From contig NZ_VWVU01000022.1 of NCBI RefSeq assembly GCF_008638365.1, forward strand, positions 48,951 through 112,950: a DNA stretch of 64,000 bases, given 5' to 3'. Made by a program: the position numbers and the translations under genes. This DNA is from Nocardiopsis quinghaiensis. GTDB taxonomy: Bacteria > Actinomycetota > Actinomycetes > Streptosporangiales > Streptosporangiaceae. Of the stretch, positions 7,861 to 15,932 are shown piece by piece. The notes under the pieces were generated by a model. The model did not search any database and was not told the origin of the DNA. It worked only from the letters and a program-made list of their open reading frames with translations. Position 1 is the first letter of the stretch; the number at the start of each line of letters is the position of its first letter.

Positions 7861-9552
7861 ATGCCCACTCCTACTGGTAAGACAACCCGGGCCGAACGAC
7901 TTGCGCAACCACTCGCCCGTGAGATGGCCGAACAGGTCGCTGCCGACCACGGGGTGTGCATTCGCCCGGTGTCCCTTCGACGTACGGACATCGCGACCGG
8001 TGCCAGTGAGGTGATCGATGTCCCGTGCGGGTCCACCCTGGAATCACGGTGCCCGGCCTGCGCGAAGCGCAAGAGGTCGCTACGGCGAACCCAGTGCGAA
8101 GAGGGCTGGCACCTGACAGAGGAACCGGTGGTGGAACCCGATCCGCCGTCCGAGGAACAGCGCTCCTGGGTGGAACAGCGTGCGATGGTCACCGCCGAAC
8201 GGGACCGTCTCGCCACCACGGGGGCCGCTGACCCGGAACAGCTCTCGGCGCTGGATGCGGCGATCACTGACCTGGACGAGGAGATCACCGCCTCCGGCCT
8301 ACGCGGCTCCATCACCCGCTCCGGTGACACCTCGGGCTCGTCGGGTTCGCGGCGGGTCCGCTCGACCAAGCGGCGTCAGGACGTGCCCGACCTGCCCAAG
8401 CGGCCCATGACGAGGAAGACGGTCGGGCGGGCCTTCACCGATCCGAACTCGGGCAAGGTGTTCCGGCCCTCGCTGTTCATCACCCTGACGTTGGACTCCT
8501 ACGGGCGGGTGCGCTCGGACGGCACACCGGTCGACCCCTCCACGTACGACTACCGGCGGGCCGCTCGGGACACGTTGCACTTCTCCAAGCTGGTGGACCG
8601 GTTCGTGCAGAACCTGCGCCGCGTGGCTGGGTTCGATGTCCAGTACTTCGCGGCCGTGGAACCCCAACGACGCCTGGCCCCGCACCTGCACATGGCTACC
8701 CGGGGCACGATTCCTCGGGCGGAGCTGCGCCAGATCGCCGCCGCGACCTACCACCAGGTGTGGTGGCCCGCCGCCGACACGGTCCGCTTCGAAGGTGACC
8801 ACCTGCCGGTCTGGGACGAGGACAACAACACCTACCTCGACCCCACCACAGGGGAAGTGCTCTCCACCTGGGACGAGGCGCTGGACGAGATCGACGAAGA
8901 CCCCGATGCGGAACCCTTCCACGTGGTGCGGTTCGGCCGTCAGGTGGACGCTAAAGGTGTGGTCGCGGGCTCGGAGGACGCTTCGCGGTGTGTGCGCTAT
9001 CTGGCCAAGTACCTGACCAAGGACATCGCCGACTGCCACACCGTCGAGTCCATTTCCCAGGAACAGCACGTGGACCGACTCCTGGATGCTCTCCGTTTCG
9101 AGCCGTGCTCGCCCCGGTGCTCCAACTGGCTGCGCTACGGCATCCAACCCCAAGCCCTCAAGGCCGGTCTGCGCCCCGGATTCTGTCGGTCCAAAGCCCA
9201 CCGCCGCGAACACCTGGGCTACGCGGGTCGCCGCGTCCTGGTCTCGCGCAAGTGGTCGGGCAAGACCCTCGCCGACCACAAGGCGGACCGGCTCGCCTGG
9301 GTCCTGGAAACCCTCGGCGTCGATCCCACAGACGAGGACCAGGGAGACGAGGACAACCCGCGTTCCCCGGTGCTGGCCTCGGTCGCCTCGGGCTCCTTCG
9401 AATGGGAACTGGCACGCCCCACTGATCCGGACGTGGCTCCCCGGGAGCAACGCCTCCTCCGGGCGGTGGGTGAAGCGCTCAAACGCCGTGCCCAACTCGA
9501 CGCCGCACGGCAGAACGATCTTTCGGCAACTCCGGAAACGAGGGCCGCATGA
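7861..9552 (+). CDS. repSA: RepSA-like replication initiator
   Basis: 563 aa, the usual length for AICE RepSA-type initiators. A Cys-containing N-terminal region (CPACAKRKRSLRR) is followed by FITLTLDSYGRV and the HUH-type metal motif PHLHMA in the middle of the protein. The conserved YLAKYLTKD stretch follows near residue 385, and a second Cys cluster (CSPRCSNWLRYG) lies before the C-terminal part. The protein would nick a double-strand origin and start rolling-circle replication of the excised element. The ATG at 7861 has GGAGG 7 bp upstream. Its stop overlaps the xis ATG (ATGA), as in the pSAM2 repSA-xis-int operon. Confidence 0.88.
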   Translation: MPTPTGKTTRAERLAQPLAREMAEQVAADHGVCIRPVSLRRTDIATGASEVIDVPCGSTLESRCPACAKRKRSLRRTQCEEGWHLTEEPVVEPDPPSEEQRSWVEQRAMVTAERDRLATTGAADPEQLSALDAAITDLDEEITASGLRGSITRSGDTSGSSGSRRVRSTKRRQDVPDLPKRPMTRKTVGRAFTDPNSGKVFRPSLFITLTLDSYGRVRSDGTPVDPSTYDYRRAARDTLHFSKLVDRFVQNLRRVAGFDVQYFAAVEPQRRLAPHLHMATRGTIPRAELRQIAAATYHQVWWPAADTVRFEGDHLPVWDEDNNTYLDPTTGEVLSTWDEALDEIDEDPDAEPFHVVRFGRQVDAKGVVAGSEDASRCVRYLAKYLTKDIADCHTVESISQEQHVDRLLDALRFEPCSPRCSNWLRYGIQPQALKAGLRPGFCRSKAHRREHLGYAGRRVLVSRKWSGKTLADHKADRLAWVLETLGVDPTDEDQGDEDNPRSPVLASVASGSFEWELARPTDPDVAPREQRLLRAVGEALKRRAQLDAARQNDLSATPETRAA

Positions 9553-9758
9553 CCCCCACAACCACCACACCAACCGTTCCCCGGCCCCGTGCCGACTCTG
9601 CCCTGTGGTCGGTCAAGGACGCCGCTGCCTACCTCCGTGTGCCCGCCAAGACGCTCTACGAGTGGCGCTACAAGGGCGACGGTCCTCCCTCCCACCGGAT
9701 CGGCCGGTACGTGCGCTACGTGCCCGCTGAAGTCCGTGCCTGGGTCACCTCCCGCTGA
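9549..9758 (+). CDS. xis: Excisionase (Xis), MerR-type helix-turn-helix
   Basis: 69 aa. LWSVKDAAAYLRVPAKTLYE is a MerR/excisionase winged helix-turn-helix, and the wing RIGRYVRYVPAEVRAWV follows directly. It overlaps repSA by 4 bp and precedes the integrase by 25 bp. It should bind the attachment region and bias the integrase towards excision. Size and context are as in other AICEs. Confidence 0.9.
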   Translation: MTPTTTTPTVPRPRADSALWSVKDAAAYLRVPAKTLYEWRYKGDGPPSHRIGRYVRYVPAEVRAWVTSR

Positions 9759-9783
9759 CTCCACCCCCTGAAAGGAAACTCTC

Positions 9784-10983
9784 ATGGCCCGTGCGTGGGT
9801 CTATGACCGCACCAAGGACAAGGCGTACGTGGAGGCGGTGAAGAAGGCCAAGGCGTCCAAGCGCACTCCGCCCGGTCGGTGGTGGGTCCGCTACTACGAC
9901 CCCTCCGGGAAGATCAAGAGTGGCGGAACCTTCAAAAAGAAGCCGGACGCGGAGAAGAAGCAGACCGAGATCGAGAACAGCCTTCACGAGGGTTCCTACC
10001 GCAACCCCCACGACGCCAAGGTGACCTTCGGTGAGATGGCGGAGAAGTGGCTCATCACCCGCACCGACATCAAACGGTCCACGTGGTGGCAGTACCGGGC
10101 GGTCCTGGACAACCACGTGCTGCCGCGCTGGGGAGACCTCCGCCTCTCGGCAATCCACACCGAGGACGTCGCCGTGTGGGTGGCCGAACTCCAGAAGCCC
10201 CGGGACGAGGGCGGTAGCAATCTCGGAGCATCCCAGACCAGGCACGCGCACGTCGTGCTGTCCATGGTCCTGGGCTGGTGCGTCCCCCGGCGCATCCCCT
10301 TCAACCCGGCCAAGGGCGTACCGCTGCCCAAGCCCAGCGAGGCCGAACACGTCTACCTCGACCACGCCCAAGTGGAAGCGCTGGCCAACGCCTCCCTGAC
10401 ACTGCGCACCAAGTACGGGCAGGAACTCGCCTCGGCCAAGGTGAGCCGGGCGCTCATCCTGCTACTGGCCTACACCGGCATGCGGTGGAGTGAGGCCGCC
10501 GCTCTACGCGTAGGAAGGGTGGACCTGGACAGGAGGCGTGTCCGGGTCGTCGTCACCTTCGCTGAGGTGGACGGCAAGCTCGTCGAACAGCCTCCGAAGA
10601 ACGGCAAGTTCCGGACCGTGCCCGTTCCCCGGTCCCTCGTCCCCGAACTGCGGTCCTTCGTGGAGGGGCGGCCGGATGACGCGCTGGTCTTCACCACCAG
10701 GCGGGGCGCCCCGCTGCGTATCCGGAACTGGCGCAACCGTGAGTTCGCCCTGGCGGTGAAGGCGGCCGGGCTCGACGGCATGGGGCTGACCCCCCACAAG
10801 CTTCGCCACACCGCCGCGTCCCTCGCCATCGCGGCCGGCGCGGACGTCAAGGTCGTACAGGCGATGCTCGGCCACAAGACCGCGACCATGACCTTGGACC
10901 GGTACGGGCACCTGTTCCCGGACCGCCTGGACGAGGTGGCCGACGCGATGGACGTCGCCCGTCGGCAGGTCCTCGCCGCCTGA
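9784..10983 (+). CDS. int: Tyrosine integrase of the AICE
   Basis: 399 aa. An N-terminal AP2-like arm-binding region (RWWVRYYDPSGKIKSGGTF) and SAM-like core-binding domain (WLITRTDIKRSTWWQYRAVL) are followed by the catalytic domain. Visible catalytic residues are the Arg in AYTGMRWSEAAAL, the HKLRH box, the Gly-His of MLGHKTATMTLDRY, and the nucleophile Tyr in that same stretch. The ATG has GAAAGGAAA upstream. The gene ends 124 bp from the 3' end of tRNA-Ser, which is taken as its attachment target. It is the last gene of the repSA-xis-int operon. Confidence 0.95.
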   Translation: MARAWVYDRTKDKAYVEAVKKAKASKRTPPGRWWVRYYDPSGKIKSGGTFKKKPDAEKKQTEIENSLHEGSYRNPHDAKVTFGEMAEKWLITRTDIKRSTWWQYRAVLDNHVLPRWGDLRLSAIHTEDVAVWVAELQKPRDEGGSNLGASQTRHAHVVLSMVLGWCVPRRIPFNPAKGVPLPKPSEAEHVYLDHAQVEALANASLTLRTKYGQELASAKVSRALILLLAYTGMRWSEAAALRVGRVDLDRRRVRVVVTFAEVDGKLVEQPPKNGKFRTVPVPRSLVPELRSFVEGRPDDALVFTTRRGAPLRIRNWRNREFALAVKAAGLDGMGLTPHKLRHTAASLAIAAGADVKVVQAMLGHKTATMTLDRYGHLFPDRLDEVADAMDVARRQVLAA

Positions 10984-10996
10984 CCCGGGGAACGGA

Positions 10997-11060
10997 GAAG
11001 GCCGGTGGCTCCCCGGGCCGTGTGCGATGAATGTGCTACGGGCCCGGACCACCGGCCTTC
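10997..11060. terminator. Long stem-loop between int and tRNA-Ser
   Basis: Perfect 12-bp arms (GAAGGCCGGTGG at 10997-11008, CCACCGGCCTTC at 11049-11060) enclose an inner pairing of CCGGGCC with GGGCCCGG. It can end transcription from int and from the oppositely oriented tRNA-Ser. There is no U-tract, as is common in actinomycetes. Confidence 0.7.
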
Positions 11061-11107
11061 GCCGTGTTCCGTGGAAGCCCCCCACCTGGGGAGACTTCCT
11101 GACTCTG

Positions 11108-11196
11108 CGGAGGGTGTGGGATTTGAACCCACGAAGTCCCGTCAAGGACTTGGTGCTTTTCAAGAGCACTGCACTCGGCCGCTATGCGAACCCTCC
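11108..11196 (-). tRNA. tRNA-Ser (anticodon UGA)
   Basis: An 89-nt class II tRNA. The acceptor strand GGAGGGT pairs with ACCCTCC before a G discriminator. The anticodon stem GTGCT/AGCAC holds loop CTTGAAA with anticodon TGA. A long variable arm (about 20 nt) marks serine, and the T loop is TTCAAAT. CCA is not encoded. Its 3' end faces the AICE integrase and is the inferred attachment site, with the tRNA left intact. Confidence 0.95.
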
Positions 11197-11395
11197 AGGT
11201 GGAGAGGAACTCTCCGCCAGTCATGGTAGCCCACAGTCCCGCACACGCGGTGCCCGCCCGCGAGGCCGTTGCCGGGCGGCTTCCCAGGCTTCCCGGGTGG
11301 CGCACCCGGGGCGCGTCTTCGCTGGTCCTGCCGGGGGCGTTTGTCGGTACCGCTGGGTACGTTGTCGAGAACAACAGCTACGAGGAGGCCTCACC

Positions 11396-12550
11396 GTGAA
11401 ACTTCGAGTGGACCGCGACGCGTTCGCCGAGGCGGTCGCCTGGACGGCCCGGGCCCTGCCCAACCGGCCCGCCGTCCCGGTACTCGCGGGGATCCGCCTG
11501 GAGCTCTCCGCCGACGGCTCCTCCCTGCACCTGTCCGGGTTCGACTACGAGGTCTCCACCCGCGCATCGGTGGAGGTCCTCTCCGAGGATTCCGGCTCCG
11601 CCCTCGTGCCCGGCCGCCTCCTGGCCGAGATCGTGCGCAACCTGCCGTCCGGATCGGTGCACATCGACACCGACGGCTCCAGGCTGCTGGTCTCCGGGGG
11701 CGCTGCGCGCTTCACCCTCATCACCATGCCGCTGGAGGACTACCCCACCCTGCCCGGCATGCCCGGCCGCATCGGCTCGGTGTCCGCTGACGCCTTCGCC
11801 GCCGCCGTGCGCCAGGTGGCTCCGGCCGCCAGCCGCGACGACACCCTGCCCATGCTCACCGGAGCCTGCCTCGACTTCACCGGCGACACCCTGAAGGTGG
11901 TCGCCACCGACCGCTACCGCATCGCCGTGCGCGAGCTGTGGTGGAGCCCCGAGGACCAGAACCTGGACGTGTCCGCCCTGGTGCCCGCGCGAACGCTCAG
12001 CGACACCGTGCGCGGTCTGCTCAGCCGCTCCAACGTGGACGTCGCCCTGTCCACGAGCAGCGTGGGCGAGGGCGGCAGCCTGTCCCCGGGCGAGGGCATG
12101 ATCGGCTTCGAGAACGGAGAGCGCCGCACCACCACCCGGCTGATCGACAGCGAGTTCGTCAAGTACGCCGCCTGGTTCCCCAAGGAGTTCTCCGCTCGCG
12201 CCGAGGTGGCCGTGGCGCCGCTGATGGAGGCGGTCAAGCGCGTGGCGCTGGTCGCCGACCGCAACACTCCGCTGCGGCTGGCCTTCTCCGGGAACGAGGT
12301 CGTGCTGGAGGCGGGCTCGGGCGAGGACGCCCAGGCGATGGAGGCGATCGGGGTCGGCTACGAGGGCGACCCGATGCGGCTGGCCTTCCGCCCCGACTAC
12401 CTCATGGACGGGCTGTCGGCGATGGAGAGCGACACCGCCCATCTCAACTTCACCGAGCCGACCAAACCCGCCGTATTCACCGACGTGCCGGCCAAGGAGG
12501 GCGAGGAGCCGTCCTTCCGCTACCTGGTCCAGCCGTTGCGGGTGTCCTGA
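11396..12550 (+). CDS. DNA polymerase III beta sliding-clamp paralogue
   Basis: 384 aa, full clamp length with the three-fold domain pattern. The N-terminal domain has RPAVPVLAGIRLELS, the middle has DDTLPMLTGACLDFTGD and VVATDRYRIAVRE, and the C-terminus ends YLVQPLRVS where a standard clamp reads close to LVMPMRL. The GTG at 11396 follows GAGGAGG. It is not next to dnaA or recF here, so it is more likely a second clamp than the replicative dnaN. The insertion SVGEGGSLSPGEGM in the central domain is unusual. A DnaA-box cluster lies 39 bp after its stop. A role in repair or a specialised polymerase is inference. Confidence 0.85.
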   Translation: MKLRVDRDAFAEAVAWTARALPNRPAVPVLAGIRLELSADGSSLHLSGFDYEVSTRASVEVLSEDSGSALVPGRLLAEIVRNLPSGSVHIDTDGSRLLVSGGAARFTLITMPLEDYPTLPGMPGRIGSVSADAFAAAVRQVAPAASRDDTLPMLTGACLDFTGDTLKVVATDRYRIAVRELWWSPEDQNLDVSALVPARTLSDTVRGLLSRSNVDVALSTSSVGEGGSLSPGEGMIGFENGERRTTTRLIDSEFVKYAAWFPKEFSARAEVAVAPLMEAVKRVALVADRNTPLRLAFSGNEVVLEAGSGEDAQAMEAIGVGYEGDPMRLAFRPDYLMDGLSAMESDTAHLNFTEPTKPAVFTDVPAKEGEEPSFRYLVQPLRVS

Positions 12551-12588
12551 ACTGGGGTTTTGGTCCCTTTCTCTGCCGGACCGGTACC

Positions 12589-12746
12589 TTATCCACAGAG
12601 TTATCCACAGGAAGCCGATCTTCCTGTGGATAACCCGGGGTAACACCCTCGCGAAACAACCAAATCGCCCCCGCTGAACCCTCGCATTCTGGCCCTGACA
12701 TGCGAAAACAGCCACGGGGGCGATTCTGTGCACAGCCTGTGGAAAA
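12589..12746. promoter_or_regulatory. DnaA-box cluster with hairpin
   Basis: Three perfect TTATCCACA boxes lie at 12589-12597 (+), 12601-12609 (+) and 12625-12633 (-), with a near match, TTTTCCACA on the minus strand, at 12738-12746. The second and third boxes form a 13-bp-arm stem-loop (12601-12613 / 12621-12633). A further inverted repeat (12663-12673 / 12715-12725) lies between them and the fourth box. The region separates two convergent genes, so the hairpin may also be a terminator. The box density goes beyond chance in GC-rich DNA. Confidence 0.75.
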
Positions 12747-12770
12747 CTTTCCCGCCGAGCAGCGAAAGGG

Positions 12771-13598
12771 CTACTCGCCTTCGGTCAGTGTGGAGGAACC
12801 ACCGCTGCTCACGGGAGTCTCCAAGCCAAGTTCGGCCTGACGCCCCCGCCGGTAGCCCGCCCGATATCCCGCCGGGCTGTGCGTGCGCTCGGGACGGTGC
12901 TTGCGCAGCTGCGGGAACTGCTTCTGGAACTCCTCGTTCACCCGGTGCACGTCGTTCTGCAGCACCAGGTCCGCGCCGCGCGCGGAATCCACGCCCTCCA
13001 CCGGGCCTCCGGCCTCGTCGGCCGTGGCCATCTCCTGCAGCCGCGCCCGGAAGTCGCGGATGCGCTCGGCCACCGCCCGCCCGTAGGCACGCACGAACGA
13101 CCGGTAGTAGCGCTTGCGCTCGGTCTCCAGCTCCGAGCGCGTGTAGTTGCGCAGCTCCCGGATGTCGGTCACGTGTGAGGAACTCATGAACTTCGCCGAC
13201 GCCTCCATCTGCATGGAGATCGACGGCAGCAGCATCCGCAGCGCTTCCAGCGCGTTCACCGTGCCCACCAGGATGATGACGCGCTCGGTGTTCTCCGAGG
13301 TGTTGCCCCGTACCGCTGACTGGCAGCCGTAGGCGGCGGCGATGTCGGCCAGCGCTCGGACCCGCGCCTTACCGTGGCCTCCCATCCCCGACACGGTGTA
13401 GTCCATGCGGCTGATCGCGTCCGGTTCCTCGCCCCTCTCAGCGCGGGCCTCGGCCTCAGCGATCGCGTGGCGGGTCATCAGCTCGGCGGCCTTGGCGGTG
13501 AACGCCTGGCTCTCGGCATCAGTAACCGCGGGGTCCTCCGCCATGCGGAGGAGCCCGCGGACCCGCTCGACCATCTTCTGACGAGCAGATTCAGTCAT
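12771..13598 (-). CDS. DUF2786 domain protein
   Basis: 275 aa from the ATG at 13598. The N-terminal DUF2786 motif is clear: ARQKMVERVRGLLRMAEDP then TDAESQAFTAKAAELMTRH (residues 4-45). A conserved RVIILVGTVNALEALRMLLPS segment and a long basic helical part follow, and the tail is GYRAGYRRGRQAELGLE. The family is widespread in actinobacteria and phages with no firm function. A cytosolic nucleic-acid-related role has been guessed only from its charge. It converges on the clamp gene across the DnaA-box cluster. Confidence 0.85.
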   Translation of the reverse strand: MTESARQKMVERVRGLLRMAEDPAVTDAESQAFTAKAAELMTRHAIAEAEARAERGEEPDAISRMDYTVSGMGGHGKARVRALADIAAAYGCQSAVRGNTSENTERVIILVGTVNALEALRMLLPSISMQMEASAKFMSSSHVTDIRELRNYTRSELETERKRYYRSFVRAYGRAVAERIRDFRARLQEMATADEAGGPVEGVDSARGADLVLQNDVHRVNEEFQKQFPQLRKHRPERTHSPAGYRAGYRRGRQAELGLETPVSSGGSSTLTEGE

Positions 13599-13660
13599 CG
13601 GCGCCCGGTTGCTCCCGTAGGTGAGTGTCTGGCTCCCGCCTTGGGCGGAAAACACCGAGC

Positions 13661-14080
13661 CTAGGCGTTCTTGTCCCCGACCACCATCGCGATGAGCCCC
13701 ACGGTGATCCAGATCGCCGCCGCGACGAACAGTCCGCCGAAGATGCCGCCGATGATCGAACCCGTGAAGATGCTGACGAGGGCGTAGCCCGCACCGCCGA
13801 CTCCGGCGGGTACGGCCGCGTACCGGAACGGGTAGGTGGCCGCGTAGCGCTTGCCCCGCCGGTCGGACTTCCTGCCCATCACGCCGCCCACTCCGCCGAT
13901 CAGGGAGAAGAAGATCACCGCGGCGGTCAGCCCGGAGGCGATGGCACCGAGGCCGGCGCCCAGGTTGAGGAGGAAGAAGAGGGCCCCGCCGGCCGCGCCG
14001 CCCAGCACGGAGGTGGCCCAGGGCCAGATCATCGTCGCCGAGGCGACGGGAGTGAAGGCGTTACCGCGCTCCAGCGTCAT
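13661..14080 (-). CDS. Glycine-rich integral membrane protein, unknown function
   Basis: 139 aa with four hydrophobic segments: about residues 22-42, 45-66, 84-105 and 110-135. Each is rich in Gly and Ala (SVLGGAAGGALFFLLNLGAG, LTAAVIFFSLIGGVGGVMG, VGGAGYALVSIFTGSIIGGI). The loop MGRKSDRRGKRYAA carries the positive charge. The ATG at 14080 is chosen because GGAG lies 8 bp upstream. The in-frame GTG at 14086 would leave only 2 bp. No family was recognised. The DUF2786 gene follows in the same direction after 62 bp. Confidence 0.75.
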   Translation of the reverse strand: MTLERGNAFTPVASATMIWPWATSVLGGAAGGALFFLLNLGAGLGAIASGLTAAVIFFSLIGGVGGVMGRKSDRRGKRYAATYPFRYAAVPAGVGGAGYALVSIFTGSIIGGIFGGLFVAAAIWITVGLIAMVVGDKNA

Positions 14081-14403
14081 GTCCACTGCTCCAGTCGAAT
14101 AGCGTGACGACCGCTCTTCGCCGGGCGGTCCTCTCCAGCATGCAAGGTCGGGGCTTCGAGCACATCAGGGCACGTCCCTGACATTCCCCCTACTTGCGCG
14201 CAGTACCCCGACAACGTTCGAGACGGGCCCCCTGGTTCCCCTCGGGAACCTGGTTCGGGTTTCGGGCCGTGTATATGTCCTGTGTTCACATGTCCGATAC
14301 GCACTGCTCGACCCGTACGCGGCCACTGCGCGCGTGCGTGCCCGCCGTGCATGTGCCCGACGCGTGCGTGCGGGCCCCTGAGGGGGCCTGGGGAGCCCCG
14401 GGG
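14081..14403. other. Intergenic region, no gene seen
   Basis: About 320 bp between the membrane protein start and the Nudix gene stop. It holds GC-rich imperfect inverted repeats (for example GGTTCCC..GGGAACC near 14232-14250) and repeated TGCGTGC-type runs near 14330-14375. It probably carries the promoter of the membrane gene and a terminator for the Nudix gene. No coding frame looks real. Confidence 0.5.
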
Positions 14404-14916
14404 TCAGTCGGCGGAGGAGGCGCCCGGGTCGCCCGTCCTCCCCGCGGTAGCGGCGGCCAGGTCGGCGCACAGGTGCGGCCAGGCCGTGCGGAACGCGGGC
14501 AGCAGGGGAAGCGACTCGGCCGAGGCCAGCGGTACCCAGCGCACCTCCCGGCTCTCGGAGTTGCCGGGGCGGAACGGCGTCAGTTCCGGCAGCCGTGCCA
14601 GGAACGTGTCGTAGCGCCACACGCTCAGGTCCTGCTCGTGCACGCCCAGCAGGGTGTACTCGGCCAGGTCGCCGGCGACCTCCTCCCGGAACTCGCGCAC
14701 GGCGGCCTCCAGGGGGGTCTCGTCCCGGTTCCGGGCGCCCCCGGGGATGCCCCAGGTGCCGCCCATGTGGGTCCATCCGGCCCGGTGCTGGAGCAGTACG
14801 TGGCCGTTCCCCGTCATGTCGGTGGCGTACAGCAGCAGACCGGCAGCCCCGTAGATCCCCCATCTGCGGGATCCGTCCGGCAGGCTCACCCAGCCGTTTC
14901 CGTCGCCGTCCAGCAT
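14404..14916 (-). CDS. Nudix hydrolase
   Basis: 170 aa. The Nudix box reads GGARNRDETPLEAAVREF then REEVAGD (near residues 70-95), with all the Glu residues of the GX5EX7REUXEEXGU pattern present. The N-terminal part (RWGIYGAAGLLLYATD, QHRAGWTHMGGTWGIPGG) is typical of actinobacterial MutT-like pyrophosphatases. The ATG at 14916 is chosen since GGAGG lies 5 bp upstream. The frame remains open another 98 codons but with poor coding character. The substrate is not predictable. Confidence 0.85.
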   Translation of the reverse strand: MLDGDGNGWVSLPDGSRRWGIYGAAGLLLYATDMTGNGHVLLQHRAGWTHMGGTWGIPGGARNRDETPLEAAVREFREEVAGDLAEYTLLGVHEQDLSVWRYDTFLARLPELTPFRPGNSESREVRWVPLASAESLPLLPAFRTAWPHLCADLAAATAGRTGDPGASSAD

Positions 14917-15471
14917 CACGTCCTCCAACTCCGCGCCCTCCAGAACCGCCGGTGTCCGTGCACCCGGCCACTCCCTAGAACCTACGGCCCGTACCCGGAT
15001 CTTCCACAGTCCTCGTACCGGTGTACGTGCTCGACCCCACACGGCGCCACCGGTCCCTCCGCCGCGCGTCCACAGGCGCCTCCGGCACGTCTCCGGCGAC
15101 CTGGCCGCCGTGCGGTCCGCGCGCGCACTTCCACGGCGCCCCGTCCGGGAAGGCCTCCCGAACAGGCCGAGAACGCCACCTGGGGAACGCGCTTCCCGGA
15201 ATTCCCTCACGTGACCAGGAGAATGGACGCGTTTTGCAAAGCACGTTTCACGGAATCAATGAGAAGTGTGTGCGCGCTTTCGTGGCGGCCGGGACGTTTC
15301 TCCCCGGTGGGGCCTTCGCGGAGGAGGGTTCTTACCGCCCGTCCAGGTGGCGTCACGGCAGGTGCGAACCGGCTCTGACTGTCCGCAACCGGCCAAGCAC
15401 TGGCCATCGCGGCTCCCGGGGGTCAATGATGGCGCGGCTCCCACAACCGCTGCGGCTGCGCCGGTTTCGGT
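14917..15471. other. Non-coding region upstream of the SARP boxes
   Basis: About 550 bp without a convincing gene. It holds the promoter side of the leftward Nudix gene and a stretch of mixed composition ending at the SARP-type repeats at 15472. Open frames here lack ribosome sites and coding bias. Confidence 0.5.
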
Positions 15472-15517
15472 ACTGAAAGAAGACTGAAAGCGGAGTGGAA
15501 GAGCATCTCTCTAGTGT
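15472..15517 (+). promoter_or_regulatory. SARP-type direct repeats with -10 element
   Basis: Three units with an exact 11-bp period: ACTGAAAGAAG (15472), ACTGAAAGCGG (15483) and the weaker AGTGGAAGAGC (15494). A TAGTGT -10-like hexamer follows at 15512. SARP regulators bind heptamer-like direct repeats spaced 11 bp over the -35 region, close upstream of the -10 box. The nearby SARP gene (16033) is the natural candidate regulator. The promoter would drive the 61-aa peptide gene. Confidence 0.65.
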
Positions 15518-15593
15518 GGAACACGTTCGACGCGGTCGGTTCTGCGAGAGGACGGCTCGCGGTGCCGACCAGTGCGACGTTCGTTGGACACAT

Positions 15594-15636
15594 GCCACCC
15601 GTGGTGTGCTTCGAGGCGGAACCCGCCACGGGTGGC
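15594..15636 (+). other. Stem-loop in the peptide gene leader
   Basis: Perfect 11-bp arms GCCACCCGTGG (15594-15604) and CCACGGGTGGC (15626-15636) lie in the predicted 5' leader, about 93 bp before the GTG start. It could be an attenuator or mRNA-stabilising element. There is no U-tract. Confidence 0.5.
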
Positions 15637-15728
15637 TACTCCGCCGGAGGGCGGATGCTGTGATGCTTCGTAGAAGACGTAGGGCGACGTTACGGCTCTA
15701 CGCGAGTGCTGTGAGACGAGGAGTTCGA

Positions 15729-15914
15729 GTGCCGAAGATGCTGACCGTGGACGAGGAGTTCGAGGCGATCGTCACGGACGTGGCCCCTGCGGCGAAGATC
15801 AGCCCCTTCCAGGAGCCCGACCCGACGAAGACCGCTCCCGCCGAGGAGCAGCCCGCCGACGAGCAGCCCGCGGAGAGCGCACCGGCGGAGGAGAAGCCCG
15901 CCGAGGAGAAGTAA
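15729..15914 (+). CDS. Small acidic 61-aa protein of unknown function
   Basis: The GTG start has GACGAGGAG six bases upstream. The product begins MPKMLTVDEEFEAIVTDVAP, continues AAKISPFQEPDPTK and ends in an Ala/Pro/Glu low-complexity tail built on PAEE/PADE units, giving a strongly acidic protein. It has no Cys, no signal peptide and no membrane segment. Upstream are SARP-type repeats and a leader hairpin; downstream are a terminator and the SARP-NB-ARC-TPR gene. It could be a regulatory target or ligand of the SARP, or a precursor peptide with a conserved N-terminal half, but no maturation enzyme is nearby. It may be unique to this lineage. Confidence 0.65.
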   Translation: MPKMLTVDEEFEAIVTDVAPAAKISPFQEPDPTKTAPAEEQPADEQPAESAPAEEKPAEEK

Positions 15915-15932
15915 CTCCTTTTCGGGGTAGTC

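Larger units (their letters stand above)
1..11140. mobile_element. AICE (integrative and conjugative element), right part, in tRNA-Ser
   Basis: The pSAM2-type core is visible in order: GntR repressor, Pra-like activator, FtsK/TraB translocase, RepSA-like initiator, Xis and tyrosine integrase. The integrase ends 124 bp from the 3' end of a tRNA-Ser(UGA) gene that points at it, which is the usual AICE layout. The matching left attachment copy is not in the window: no second copy of the tRNA-Ser 3' sequence occurs to the left. The element therefore extends past position 1. The AT-rich Kiwa genes at the left edge are read as cargo. The exact right boundary inside the tRNA 3' half (about 11108-11140) is inferred. 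Confidence 0.85.

Noticed and set aside
7622..7861. 79-aa rightward frame between traB and repSA
   Set aside because: It shows no domain character, whereas the opposite frame has two hydrophobic helices and a ribosome site.
8299..9573. 424-codon leftward frame opposite repSA
   Set aside because: Antisense shadow of a well-supported initiator gene.
12560..12760. Chromosomal origin of replication
   Set aside because: DnaA boxes are dense, but no dnaA, recF or gyrB lies nearby and the clamp gene appears to be a paralogue; called only a DnaA-box cluster.
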